A stretch of DNA of 45,361 nt, taken from NCBI GenBank assembly GCA_945877085.1, contig CAMCQV010000004.1, positions 1 through 45,361 on the forward strand, read 5' to 3'. Both the position numbers and the translations under genes were made by a program. Below the pieces are notes generated by a model. That model searched no databases, was not told the origin of the DNA, and saw only the letters and a list, made by a program, of their open reading frames with translations. This DNA is from Chitinophaga pinensis (GTDB lineage: Bacteria > Bacteroidota > Bacteroidia > Chitinophagales > Chitinophagaceae). Below are positions 28,529 to 38,130 of the stretch, one piece after another (positions within the stretch are counted from its first letter, which is position 1; each line of letters opens with the position of its first letter).

Positions 28529-29318
28529 CTTCTAGTGCACCTTTCACAAATCGCTTGATAATACCTCTTCCACTATCTCTAATAAAAGTAACAATCTCAT
28601 CGCGCTCATCGGTTGCTGGCAACTCTTCTTCAATAAAAGCAAGTGCTTGTGTGGTGTTCATACCCTTATTAAATATATAACGGTAGATATCTAAAATATG
28701 GTTAATCTTTTCTAAGTCGAATCCTCTTCTTTTTAATCCAACACTGTTCACACCTCCATAACTCAATGGATTTCGTACCGCTTTAATATAAGGAGGCACG
28801 TCCTTGCTTACCAAGCTACCTCCAGCGATATAGGAATGTTGTCCAATATGTACAAATTGATGTACGGCACTCACACCAGCGATCCATGCATAGTCGCCTA
28901 AAGTGACGTGACCAGCCAATTGAACGCTATTGCTTAAGATACAGTGATTACCAATAATACAATCATGTGCGATATGACTATAAGCCATAATCAAGCAATG
29001 ATTTCCCACTTTAGTTACCCAACGATCAGAAGTACCTCTGTTAATAGTGACAAATTCTCTGATAGTGGTATGGTCGCCAATTTCTACAGTCGTTTTTTCA
29101 CCATTGAATTTTAAATCTTGAGGATCAGCACCTATGACTGCGCCTGGGAAGATGCGACAATTTTTACCCACTGTAGTACCATTCATGATGGTGACATTGC
29201 TTCCAATCCAGGTACCTTCTCCAATGGTTACGTCACTATGAATCACAGTGAAAGGATCAATTTTTACATTGGGTGCTACTTTAGCATTTGGGTCGATATA
29301 AGTAAATGGATGTGTCAT
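28521..29318 (-). CDS. lpxA: Acyl-ACP--UDP-N-acetylglucosamine O-acyltransferase
   Basis: Left-handed beta-helix hexapeptide repeats; PQDLKFNGEKTTVEIGDHTTIREFVTINRGT; HQFVHIGQHSYIAGGS; GLKRRGF. Confidence 0.97.
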   Translation of the reverse strand: MTHPFTYIDPNAKVAPNVKIDPFTVIHSDVTIGEGTWIGSNVTIMNGTTVGKNCRIFPGAVIGADPQDLKFNGEKTTVEIGDHTTIREFVTINRGTSDRWVTKVGNHCLIMAYSHIAHDCIIGNHCILSNSVQLAGHVTLGDYAWIAGVSAVHQFVHIGQHSYIAGGSLVSKDVPPYIKAVRNPLSYGGVNSVGLKRRGFDLEKINHILDIYRYIFNKGMNTTQALAFIEEELPATDERDEIVTFIRDSGRGIIKRFVKGALEDE

Positions 29319-29330
29319 AGGGGAATAATT

Positions 29331-30740
29331 TTATTCTGCTCTTTTTACAACTTGAGCAACAAGTTCTGACTCTGTGGCTACTTTTCCATTTACATAGACA
29401 GTGCCACGCATTTCGCAAATACCTCTGCGTATTGGAGCCATCAATTCTAGTTTAAGCAACATGGTATCACCTGGTCTTACCATTTGTTTAAATTTACAAT
29501 TGTTGATTTTTAAAAAATAGGTATCATAATCGCCTTTAGGCATTGCATTGATACAAAGAATACCACCAGTTTGTGCCAATGCTTCAATCTGTAAAACACC
29601 TGGCATCACTGGATTACCTGGAAAATGTCCTGGGAAAAACCATTCGTTGAATGTGACATTCTTAACACCTACAATAGAAGTGTCTGTTAATTCAATGATT
29701 TTATCCACCAATAAAAAAGGATGACGATGTGGTAAAGTTTTTTCTATTTGTTCTAAACTGTATACAGGTGTTGCACTTGGATCATAAACAGGTACATCTT
29801 TCATGTTCTTATTTTTTTTGATGTACTGTTTTATTTTTTTCGCAAATTCAACATTGCTGCTATGTCCAGGACGATTGGCAATAATCCTTGCTTTAATTGG
29901 ATAGCCAATCAATGCTAAGTCGCCTACTACATCTAATAATTTATGACGTGCAGGTTCGTTCGGAAATCTTAATTCTAAATTATTTAAATAGCCCTCGCTT
30001 TTTACTTCAATTTTATCTCTTTTGAATATTTTAGCTAAACGGCCCATTTCTTCGTTGGTCACAGGCTTATCAACTACGACAATTGCATTATTGATATCAC
30101 CACCTTTAATTAAATCATGCTCTAAAAGGGTTTCTAATTCATGTAAAAAACAAAAAGTTCTACATGGTGCAATTTCTGATTTAAAATCTTTGATTGTTTT
30201 AAGTGCAGCATGTTGTGTGCCTAAAACAGGGCTATTAAAATCGATCAGCGTAGTAATTTGATAATCCAATGCAGGCAATGCCACCATCTCTACACGCTTG
30301 TCTTCGTCGTAATGAAAAATATTTTCATCAATACTGTACCAAGCTTTTGCAGCTTCTTGTTCTAAGACACCTATTTTTTCAATGGCTTCAATGAATGGGG
30401 CAGAGCTACCATCCATGATAGGAATTTCAGGTCCGTTTAATTCGATTAAAGCATTGTCAACACCTAAGCCAACTAAAGCAGCCAGAATATGTTCCACTGT
30501 GCTCACTTTAGCATCACCCACTTGTAAAGTGGTTCCACGACTTGTATCGGTTACTAAATCACAATCAGCTTTGATCACTGGTTGGTTTGGTAAATCTACT
30601 CTTTGGAACTGAATACCAAAGCCAGGATTTGCAGGATGCAATGTCATATCTACTAGAATCCCAGTATGTAAACCGGTCCCGCTAATACTTACGCTTTCAC
30701 ATAATGTATGTTGTTTATCCGGATTGAAATGTTGATCCAT
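29331..30740 (-). CDS. lpxC: Bifunctional LpxC deacetylase / FabZ 3-hydroxyacyl-ACP dehydratase
   Basis: N-terminal LpxC (STVEHILAALVGLGVDNALIELNGPEIPIMDGSS, KLLDVVGDLALIG) fused to C-terminal FabZ (LPHRHPFLLVDKI, FFPGHFPGNPVMPGVLQIEALAQ). Confidence 0.97.
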   Translation of the reverse strand: MDQHFNPDKQHTLCESVSISGTGLHTGILVDMTLHPANPGFGIQFQRVDLPNQPVIKADCDLVTDTSRGTTLQVGDAKVSTVEHILAALVGLGVDNALIELNGPEIPIMDGSSAPFIEAIEKIGVLEQEAAKAWYSIDENIFHYDEDKRVEMVALPALDYQITTLIDFNSPVLGTQHAALKTIKDFKSEIAPCRTFCFLHELETLLEHDLIKGGDINNAIVVVDKPVTNEEMGRLAKIFKRDKIEVKSEGYLNNLELRFPNEPARHKLLDVVGDLALIGYPIKARIIANRPGHSSNVEFAKKIKQYIKKNKNMKDVPVYDPSATPVYSLEQIEKTLPHRHPFLLVDKIIELTDTSIVGVKNVTFNEWFFPGHFPGNPVMPGVLQIEALAQTGGILCINAMPKGDYDTYFLKINNCKFKQMVRPGDTMLLKLELMAPIRRGICEMRGTVYVNGKVATESELVAQVVKRAE

Positions 30741-30800
30741 GTGTAAAGAGTTTAGAATAGCTTAGTTAAAAGCTTGATTATAAGCAAAAATACGGCTGAT

Positions 30801-31847
30801 TTAGGCTTTTTGAGACAGTTGCTGTACTAATATTTCGAGTTCTTGGACTCTTTTTTCCAATTCTGGAAGGTTTTTGACATAAACTTGGCTTCTTAGGCTT
30901 TGTTTTTGATCTGCTGCTGGGTAGCCTGTAAGGGTCGTATTTTCGGTTGTAAATGATTTTGTAACCCCAGTTCTGCCTGCAATTTTAATGCCATCTGCAA
31001 TGGCAATATGACCAGCAAAACCCGCCTGTCCTCCAACCATGACATTTTTCCCAATTTTAGTACTTCCACTCACGCCAGCTTGTGCGGCGATGACCGAATT
31101 TGAACCAACTTCTACATTATGAGCAATCTGAATCTGGTTGTCTAATTTAACACCTTTGCGAATGATGGTTGATCCAATAGTGGCTCTGTCGATGGTTGTG
31201 TTGGCACCAATCTCAACATCATCTTCAATAATGACGTTGCCAAGTTGTGGTACTTTTTGAAAACTACCATCTTCTTTAGGTGCAAATCCAAATCCATCAC
31301 TTCCAATAATAGTTCCACTATGAATAGTTACATGGTTGCCAATGATACAATCTGCATAAATCACTACACCCGGGTGGATGGTGACATGGTTGCCAATACT
31401 TACATTTTCTCCAATCACTACATTAGGAAATATTTTAACATGGTCACCCAGTGTAGCACCTTCATTGATATAAGCGAAAGCTGCAATAAAATGGTTTGTA
31501 CCAATCTTAGCGCTTGGAGCAATAAAGGAAGGCGTTTGAATGCCCACAAGTTGTTGTGTTTTTAGTTCTTGGTATTTTGTAAGCAAAGTAGCAAATGCGG
31601 CATAGGCATCAGGCACTCTAATTAATGTTGCTTTGATTTTTTGTTTTAATTGTTGCTGTGCACCAATGATGATAATCGAAGCAGCGGTCGTGTATAAAAA
31701 CGCTTCATATTTAGGGTTGGCTAAAAAAGAGATTTGACCAGAAGTGGCCTCCTCAATTTTACCAAAATTATTAACTGTTACAGATGCGTCACCTTCTACT
31801 TCACCTTGAATCATCATTGCGATCTGTTGTGCACTAAATTCTAACAT
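30801..31847 (-). CDS. lpxD: UDP-3-O-(3-hydroxymyristoyl)glucosamine N-acyltransferase
   Basis: Hexapeptide repeats; [54 protein letters not shown]. Confidence 0.97.
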   Translation of the reverse strand: MLEFSAQQIAMMIQGEVEGDASVTVNNFGKIEEATSGQISFLANPKYEAFLYTTAASIIIIGAQQQLKQKIKATLIRVPDAYAAFATLLTKYQELKTQQLVGIQTPSFIAPSAKIGTNHFIAAFAYINEGATLGDHVKIFPNVVIGENVSIGNHVTIHPGVVIYADCIIGNHVTIHSGTIIGSDGFGFAPKEDGSFQKVPQLGNVIIEDDVEIGANTTIDRATIGSTIIRKGVKLDNQIQIAHNVEVGSNSVIAAQAGVSGSTKIGKNVMVGGQAGFAGHIAIADGIKIAGRTGVTKSFTTENTTLTGYPAADQKQSLRSQVYVKNLPELEKRVQELEILVQQLSQKA

Positions 31848-31876
31848 ACCTTGCGTTATTTATTTTGAATTGGGGG

Positions 31877-33106
31877 TTATTCGTTCAACAAACAAATGTA
31901 AAATTTTTTAACTGGGGTAGAAAGACTTTCGACAATTAATGCGTTCTGTACCTCTGAAATAGTTGAAATTCCACCATTTTTTAGCAAAATATGGATATTC
32001 TCACTGTCATTCTTATACAATGTATTACTTGTTGCGCCTTTAAAACATAGGAAAGCAGCATCGGCATCATCCACATTGAACTTGGCTTTGGTTGCTGTTA
32101 AAGCTTGACTTAATGCAGCTTCGGTGATGGGTTCGGATTGCAACTGACATTTGTAGATTTTTCTATTTAATAATCGATTGCATAGTAAAGATAAAATAGG
32201 ATCTGAATGAGATTGCCATTTCTTAATTGCAAACATCATATCTGTGTCATCTAATTGACAATAAGCATTTAAATCAATCGCTTCAATGGAAGTAAATTCA
32301 TTCGATAAAAAATAATCTAAAATACCACCAGTTGCAATGGTTGGATCTTTTGCTTTCGCCAATTGTTTTGCTCTTTGGACAATTTTAACCAACATATTTT
32401 CGGCAGCAATAACCGTTTTGTGACGGTACACTTGCCAATACATTAACATCCTAGAGACTAAAAATTTCTCAACACTATTAACACCTTTTTCTTCGACCAA
32501 TAAAATATTATCTTTTACATTCAGCATTTTCAAAATGCGCTCATATCCAACCACGCCTTCACTTACGCCTGTGAAGAAACTATCTCTTGATAAGTAATCT
32601 AATCTGTCCACATCTAGCTGACCACTTATTAATTGGTGTAAAAATGTTTTAGGATATTGATTGGTAAAAATCTGAATGGCCATGGTTAATTTTCCATTCA
32701 ATGCAGGGTTTGGATCTGCGTTTAATTGGTTCATAATTAATAAAGAAAGGTCCTCGTGGTGCACGCCATTCAACAATACATTTTCCAATGCATGTGAATA
32801 AGGTCCGTGTCCTATATCATGCATCAAAATGGCTGCTTTTGCTGCTTGTGCTTCTTCTGCAGTAATCTCTACACCCTTATCTTTAAGTTCATTGATGGCA
32901 GTCAACATCAAATGATAAGCGCCTAGTGAATGATGCAGTCTTGTATGAACCGCGCCAGGGTAGACAAGTTGAGCAAGCGCCATTTGTTGAATCCTTCTTA
33001 ATCTTTGAAAAAAAGGGTGGTTGAAAATGGCAAATATCAACGGGTCATTGATGGTAATAAATCCATGTACTGGATCATTAATCATTTTTCGAGTCAAAAA
33101 TTCCAT
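31877..33106 (-). CDS. HD-domain phosphohydrolase (dGTPase/SAMHD1-like)
   Basis: KMINDPVHGFITI, RLRRIQQMALAQLVYPGAVHTRLHHSLGAYHL, ILMHDIGHGPYSHALE, QLDVDRLDYLSRDSFFTG. Confidence 0.93.
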   Translation of the reverse strand: MEFLTRKMINDPVHGFITINDPLIFAIFNHPFFQRLRRIQQMALAQLVYPGAVHTRLHHSLGAYHLMLTAINELKDKGVEITAEEAQAAKAAILMHDIGHGPYSHALENVLLNGVHHEDLSLLIMNQLNADPNPALNGKLTMAIQIFTNQYPKTFLHQLISGQLDVDRLDYLSRDSFFTGVSEGVVGYERILKMLNVKDNILLVEEKGVNSVEKFLVSRMLMYWQVYRHKTVIAAENMLVKIVQRAKQLAKAKDPTIATGGILDYFLSNEFTSIEAIDLNAYCQLDDTDMMFAIKKWQSHSDPILSLLCNRLLNRKIYKCQLQSEPITEAALSQALTATKAKFNVDDADAAFLCFKGATSNTLYKNDSENIHILLKNGGISTISEVQNALIVESLSTPVKKFYICLLNE

Positions 33107-33122
33107 AGGCTAAATGTGTTGA

Positions 33123-33130
33123 CAAAGGTA
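33123..33130 (-). promoter_or_regulatory. Putative -7 box (TAnnTTTG) for the HD-lpx operon
   Basis: TACCTTTG on the minus strand, 16 nt upstream of the HD-protein ATG. Confidence 0.5.
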
Positions 33131-33183
33131 CGAAATGTGAATAACTCCTGCGTTTTATTTAAAAGCCTACTGTCCCAAAAAAC

Positions 33184-33191
33184 TATCTTTG
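33184..33191 (+). promoter_or_regulatory. Putative -7 box (TAnnTTTG) for the 33239 gene
   Basis: TATCTTTG, 47 nt upstream of the ATG at 33239. Confidence 0.4.
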
Positions 33192-33238
33192 TAGCACAGC
33201 TAAATGAAGGTAAATCCTACTTAAAACTGCCCAATTTT

Positions 33239-33511
33239 ATGAAAATCACACAAGGCACTTTAGATAAATTAGAAGATATTTTAGGCGAATCTGAATATGT
33301 AGTTCGCTACGAGCGTGGCAATTTCCAGAGCGGCTGGTGTTTGCTTGAATTTAAGAAGATTGTGGTTTTGAATAAATTTTTAAATCTGGAAGCTAGAATC
33401 AATACTTTACTTGAATTGATTCCCCAATTAACAATCGACTTTGATAAATTGACGCTTGATTCTCAAAAATTATATGAGGAAGTGAAGCGCCTTTCATTGA
33501 CAGAAGCATAA
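33239..33511 (+). CDS. Conserved-looking small hypothetical protein, 90 aa
   Basis: MKITQGTLDKLEDILGESEYVVRYERGNFQSGWCLLEFKKIVVLNKFLNLEARINTLLELIP...; the longer ORF start at 33005 runs antisense into the HD gene. Confidence 0.75.
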   Translation: MKITQGTLDKLEDILGESEYVVRYERGNFQSGWCLLEFKKIVVLNKFLNLEARINTLLELIPQLTIDFDKLTLDSQKLYEEVKRLSLTEA

Positions 33512-33529
33512 ATAATTAACCTTACCGTT

Positions 33530-34297
33530 TTGTTACGTATCACCATTCTAGGATCAGGCACCAGCACTGGGGTTCCCCTTATTGGTTGTATATGTCCGGT
33601 ATGTACTTCGGAGGATCCAAGAGACAATCGATTAAGAACAAGTATCAAGGTTGAATCCGATACTACCTGTATCATCATCGATACCACCCCAGATTTTAGG
33701 TATCAAATGCTTCGTACCAAAACAACCCATATTGACGCAGTTGTTTTCACCCATCCACATAGAGATCATTATGCCGGATTGGATGATATTAGACCATTTA
33801 ATTTCTTTTCAGGCAAAACAATGCCGATCTACGCAAATACAATTACACAGGTCGCTATTCAGCGTGATTTTTATTATGCATTTGAAGCCAATAAGGATGC
33901 AGGACTTCCAGAAATGCAATTGCACACCATTGATCCAAAGGCTCCTTTTAAGATTGGGGATATTGAATTAATGCCAATTCAAGTGATGCATCGTGAGATG
34001 CCTGTGCTTGGATTTAGAATTGGAGACTTTACTTATATCACCGATGCCAATTATATTTCTGAGGAAGCGATTGAGCAAATAAAAGGTTCAAAAGTACTCA
34101 TATTAAATGCACTTCGTCCCGAGGCGCATCCGACGCATTTTACATTATCAGAAGCCATTGCGTTGACACAATCTCTAAACATTCCTCAAACTTATTTCAC
34201 GCATTTTAGCCATCAGATTGGGTTACATGCCATTGTGGAACCAAGTTTGCCAAAGGGAATTGGAATGTCTTTTGACGGGATGGTGATTACGCTATAG
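33530..34297 (+). CDS. MBL-fold metallo-hydrolase (PhnP-like)
   Basis: LRITILGSGTSTGVPLIGCICPVC N-terminus; FTHPHRDHYAGLDDIRPF; ITDANYIS; start codon TTG. Confidence 0.88.
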   Translation: MLRITILGSGTSTGVPLIGCICPVCTSEDPRDNRLRTSIKVESDTTCIIIDTTPDFRYQMLRTKTTHIDAVVFTHPHRDHYAGLDDIRPFNFFSGKTMPIYANTITQVAIQRDFYYAFEANKDAGLPEMQLHTIDPKAPFKIGDIELMPIQVMHREMPVLGFRIGDFTYITDANYISEEAIEQIKGSKVLILNALRPEAHPTHFTLSEAIALTQSLNIPQTYFTHFSHQIGLHAIVEPSLPKGIGMSFDGMVITL

Positions 34298-34361
34298 CAA
34301 ATCCAAGTATTTCTACGTCATTTTTATATGCCTAAACAAAATAGGTTTGTAAAAAATAGCC

Positions 34362-35183
34362 ATGCAATTTGATTGGAAATCTTATTTCATTTTTACATCA
34401 AAAGAGCAAAAGGGGATTGTGGTCCTTGGTTGTATTTTGTCTTTAAGTTTATTGTTGCATTATTTATTACCAGCTACAAGTTCGAATGCCGATCGTTTTT
34501 CAAACGTCAAAAACAAGCCCAAAGCCTTATTTTATTTTGATCCGAATTTATTGGATAGTATTCAGGGATATCAACTAGGCTTAACCAAAAAACAAATGAC
34601 AATCCTCTATCATTATCGCGAAAAAGGAGGAAGGTTTAACAAAAAAGAAGACCTTTTAAAATGGTATGGCTTGTCGGAAAATCAAGCAAGTACTTTACAG
34701 CCATGGGTTCGAATTCAATCAAAAGATTCAATCGCTTACAACAAACAAAATAAGCGTACATCATGGGGCAAGTATGCGTCCGAGAAAATTGATATCAATA
34801 ATACCAATGCATCGCAGTGGATTCATATTACTGGTTTGCCAGCCTATAAAGTCAACCGGATTTTAAGGTATCAAAAATGGACAGGCGGGTTTACCAGTAT
34901 ACAAGGATTAAAGAAGGTAAATGGTATTACTCCTTTTGATTTTGAGATGATCCGTCCTTATCTCAAGTATCAACCCAATAGATCCAAAAAGATGTCCTAT
35001 CAAACCATGCGCTTTGAGGATTGGATGGCACTAGGGATATTTGATGAAAGGGCAGTTTGGACCATCTTAAAGCTTAGAAAAGAAAAGCAGGGTAGGTTGA
35101 CCTGGTCGGAAATGGTGATTCAGTTTGACCTCACAGAATCAGAAGCGATGGTCTTAAAACAAAAAACCAATCTGAGTAATTGA
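34362..35183 (+). CDS. Helix-hairpin-helix (ComEA-like) protein with N-terminal TM
   Basis: N-terminal TM IVVLGCILSLSLLLHYLL; HhH-like segments (IDINNTNASQWIHITGLPAYKVNRILRYQKWTGGFTSIQGLKKVNGI). Confidence 0.8.
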   Translation: MQFDWKSYFIFTSKEQKGIVVLGCILSLSLLLHYLLPATSSNADRFSNVKNKPKALFYFDPNLLDSIQGYQLGLTKKQMTILYHYREKGGRFNKKEDLLKWYGLSENQASTLQPWVRIQSKDSIAYNKQNKRTSWGKYASEKIDINNTNASQWIHITGLPAYKVNRILRYQKWTGGFTSIQGLKKVNGITPFDFEMIRPYLKYQPNRSKKMSYQTMRFEDWMALGIFDERAVWTILKLRKEKQGRLTWSEMVIQFDLTESEAMVLKQKTNLSN

Positions 35184-35199
35184 TTAACTCAGATTGGTT
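35155..35199 (-). terminator. Intrinsic terminator for the clpP-clpX minus-strand unit, overlapping the 3' end of the convergent HhH gene
   Basis: AACCAATCTGAGT-taatcaatt-ACTCAGATTGGTT (35165-35199 read on the minus strand), a 13 bp perfect stem followed by TTTTGTTTTAA. Confidence 0.75.
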
Positions 35200-35228
35200 C
35201 AAACGGCTATGCCAAATGAGTCAGAAGG

Positions 35229-35375
35229 TTATTTGTGCTTAAAAATTTGATTTACAGCACCACCTAACATTGGGAATTTTTCTTTTACAAAAGCTGCAAT
35301 GGTTTCGATTGATTGCTTTGCTTGTTCTGGTGTTACACCCGCTTCTTTAACTAAACGGTCAATTAATTCTTGCAT
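35229..35375 (-). CDS. Small hypothetical protein, 48 aa, downstream of clpX (absent from the supplied ORF track)
   Basis: Complete ORF MQELIDRLVKEAGVTPEQAKQSIETIAAFVKEKFPMLGGAVNQIFKHK*; helix-rich composition; lies between clpX and a minus-strand terminator. Confidence 0.75.
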   Translation of the reverse strand: MQELIDRLVKEAGVTPEQAKQSIETIAAFVKEKFPMLGGAVNQIFKHK

Positions 35376-35407
35376 AATTATATTTTTAAAGTGATTATTA
35401 ATTTTGT

Positions 35408-36643
35408 TTAAGCCACTTTTAAAGCGCTTATTTTACTTTTATCAAACATGTCTTTAGCATAAGCTAAAGTCACATGAAACTCTTTGGTATCAGTACCTGG
35501 AAGCTCAAACATCGCTTGAGTGAATAAACTCTCACAGATACTTCTTAAACCTCTAGCACCCAATTTATATTCCATTGCCTTTGTGGTGATGAAATCATAT
35601 ACTTCAGAGTCAATTATTAATTTGATATTTTCTATTGCGAATAATTGCGTGTATTGCTTAATCAAAGCATTTTTTGGTTCTGTCAAAATGCTTCTTAAGG
35701 TGGCTGCATCCAATGGTTCTAAATGGGTTACAATTGGAAGACGGCCTAGCATCTCTGGAATTAAACCAAAAGTCTTAATGTCCTGTGCATTGACAAAGCG
35801 CAATAAGTTTTTGCGTTGTAATTCTTGTTCATCTTTGTTGACACTAAATCCAATCGCATTGGTATTGATTCTTCTTGCAATGATTTTGTCGATGCCGTCA
35901 AATGCGCCACCGCAAATGAATAAAATATTCTTCGTATCTACTTTGATCATTTTTTGGTCTGGATGCTTTCTTCCGCCCTGTGGTGGTACCAGTACTTCGG
36001 TGCCCTCAAGCATTTTTAATAAACCTTGTTGCACTCCTTCACCACTTACATCACGAGTAATGGAGGCGTTATCGCTTTTGCGTGCGATTTTATCAATCTC
36101 ATCTATATACACAATACCTCTTTGCGCTGCTTCTACATCATAGTCACAGTTTTGTAATAGACGCGTTAACATACTTTCTACATCCTCCCCAACATAGCCA
36201 GCTTCTGTAAAGACTGTGGCATCCACAATAGCGAATGGCACATTTAAAAGTTTAGCAATTGTTTTTGCAAGTAATGTTTTACCTGTGCCCGTTTCACCAA
36301 TCATGATCACATTGCTCTTTTCTATTTCAACATCATCTTTAATAGTGGTAGGTAGGTTGATGCGTTTAAAGTGATTGTACACTGCAACACATAGTATTTT
36401 CTTTGCTTCATCTTGGCCAATGATGTATTGGTCCATGAATTTTTTAATAGCAATAGGCTTTTGTACTTTTAGGGTACCTGCTTTACCGGCTTCCTTTTTT
36501 TGATGAAATTCTTTATTGACAACTTCATGAGCGTGCTCAATACAGTGCTCGCAAATATGACCTTCTTGTCCAGCAATTAGGATCTTTACCTCCGCTCTGC
36601 TTCGGCCACAAAAAGAACATTGTATATTTTCTGTTTTACTCAT
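35408..36643 (-). CDS. clpX: ATP-dependent Clp protease ATP-binding subunit ClpX
   Basis: Zinc finger [69 protein letters not shown]. Confidence 0.98.
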   Translation of the reverse strand: MSKTENIQCSFCGRSRAEVKILIAGQEGHICEHCIEHAHEVVNKEFHQKKEAGKAGTLKVQKPIAIKKFMDQYIIGQDEAKKILCVAVYNHFKRINLPTTIKDDVEIEKSNVIMIGETGTGKTLLAKTIAKLLNVPFAIVDATVFTEAGYVGEDVESMLTRLLQNCDYDVEAAQRGIVYIDEIDKIARKSDNASITRDVSGEGVQQGLLKMLEGTEVLVPPQGGRKHPDQKMIKVDTKNILFICGGAFDGIDKIIARRINTNAIGFSVNKDEQELQRKNLLRFVNAQDIKTFGLIPEMLGRLPIVTHLEPLDAATLRSILTEPKNALIKQYTQLFAIENIKLIIDSEVYDFITTKAMEYKLGARGLRSICESLFTQAMFELPGTDTKEFHVTLAYAKDMFDKSKISALKVA

Positions 36644-36660
36644 TTTAATTGTTCTAATTT

Positions 36661-37284
36661 TTATAAACTCTTAGCAATTTTATCTACGATACCGTATTCA
36701 ACTGCTTCTTTTGCATTCATCCAGTAGTCTCTGTCAAAATCGGCCATAATTTGCTCCATTGACTTATTACAGTTCTTAGCTAGAATTTGCGCACCTAATT
36801 CTTTTGTCTTTCTAATTTGTTCTGCCTGAATTTCGATGTCTGCACTTGTTGCTTGAAAATAACCACCCAAGCTTGGTTGATGTATCATCACTTCACCATG
36901 TGGGAAAATAGTACGCTTGCCTTTTTCACCCATGCTCAATAAGATAGAACCCATACTTGCAGCCAAGCCCATACAAATGGTATGCACAGGACTCTTAATT
37001 AAGTTCATTGTGTCAAACATCACCATGCCACTTGTTACCACGCCACCTGGGCTATTGATATAAAAATGGATTGGTTCTCCTGGCTTATCGGCATCCAATA
37101 ATAAAAGTTTAGTCACAATATCTCTAGCAGACTTATCGTCTACAACGCCCCATAAATAGATTGATCTTTTTTCAAAAAAGATTTGTTCCATTTTTTTATT
37201 CAAAAAGGATGGCGCATTGTCTTCTTTTTTTTCTTCTTTGTGGTCTTCCTCATCTTCCATTAAAAAACGATTGGTCAGTATCAT
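36661..37284 (-). CDS. clpP: ATP-dependent Clp protease proteolytic subunit (second copy)
   Basis: [19 protein letters not shown]; catalytic Ser in [19 protein letters not shown]; His in [12 protein letters not shown]; Asp in DRDYWM. Confidence 0.95.
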   Translation of the reverse strand: MILTNRFLMEDEEDHKEEKKEDNAPSFLNKKMEQIFFEKRSIYLWGVVDDKSARDIVTKLLLLDADKPGEPIHFYINSPGGVVTSGMVMFDTMNLIKSPVHTICMGLAASMGSILLSMGEKGKRTIFPHGEVMIHQPSLGGYFQATSADIEIQAEQIRKTKELGAQILAKNCNKSMEQIMADFDRDYWMNAKEAVEYGIVDKIAKSL

Positions 37285-37307
37285 ATAAACAGTTTAAATT
37301 ATTATAA

Positions 37308-37994
37308 TTATTTCTTTACTTTTCTAGGGTTGGTTAACAATACTTCGTCTACCAATCCATATGCCTTGCCTTCTGCAGCAGTCATCCAAAAATCTCTATC
37401 ACAATCTTTAGCAACCAACTCCACATCCTTATGGGTATGTGTGGCAATGACTTCGTATAGTTCGTGTTTTAACTTCTTAATTTCTCTTGCAGTAATTTCA
37501 ATATCAGATGCTTGTCCACCAATGGCACCACTAGGTTGGTGTAACATGATTCTACTATGTCTTAATGCTGTTCTTTTGCCTTCTACACCAGCGCATAATA
37601 AAATTGCACCCATGCTAGCTGCCATACCTGTACAAATAGTAGCCACATCTGGGCTAATAAATTGCATGGTATCATAAATACCCAATCCAGCATAGACACT
37701 TCCACCTGGGCTATTGATATACATTTGAATATCCTTTGTGCGGTCTGTACTTTCTAGGAAAAGCAATTGTGCTGTAACAATATTGGCTACATAGTCATTG
37801 ATGCCTTCGCCTAAGAAAATGATTCTATCCATCATCAAACGGCTAAACACATCCATGCTTGCCACATTCATTGGTCTTTCCTCAATAATATAGGGTGTCA
37901 AATTGGTCACACTATTTTGGTATTGATGAAGACTGTTACTTCCGATCCCTCTGTGTTTGATCGCGTATTTTTCGAATTCTTTTCCTATGTTCAT
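37308..37994 (-). CDS. clpP: ATP-dependent Clp protease proteolytic subunit (first copy)
   Basis: RIIFLGEGINDYVANIVTAQLLFLES; INSPGGSVYAGLGIYDTMQ; GMAASMGAILLCAG; LRHSRIMLHQPSG; CDRDFWM. Confidence 0.97.
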   Translation of the reverse strand: MNIGKEFEKYAIKHRGIGSNSLHQYQNSVTNLTPYIIEERPMNVASMDVFSRLMMDRIIFLGEGINDYVANIVTAQLLFLESTDRTKDIQMYINSPGGSVYAGLGIYDTMQFISPDVATICTGMAASMGAILLCAGVEGKRTALRHSRIMLHQPSGAIGGQASDIEITAREIKKLKHELYEVIATHTHKDVELVAKDCDRDFWMTAAEGKAYGLVDEVLLTNPRKVKK

Positions 37995-38083
37995 ATTTGC
38001 TTTTTTCAGATTGTAAAGGTAAAACCTATTCTCCTAAGCTATTGCAAAAAGAGTGCCAAATTTGGACCAAAACAACTGGGAAA

Positions 38084-38107
38084 CACAAAAGCCCCCGAAA
38101 TGGGGGC
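38084..38107 (-). terminator. Putative terminator after tig
   Basis: Minus strand GCCCCCatttcGGGGGC followed by TTTTGTG, between the tig stop and clpP start. Confidence 0.7.
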
Positions 38108-38130
38108 ATTTGATACCAAATTTTTACTAA

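Noticed and set aside
33204-33224. Six-codon upstream ORF (MKVNPT) before the 90-aa gene
   Set aside because: Too short to distinguish from chance.
38086-38107. GC-rich hairpin considered as a clpP leader riboswitch
   Set aside because: Short simple stem with a T-rich tail directly after tig; best explained as a tig terminator.
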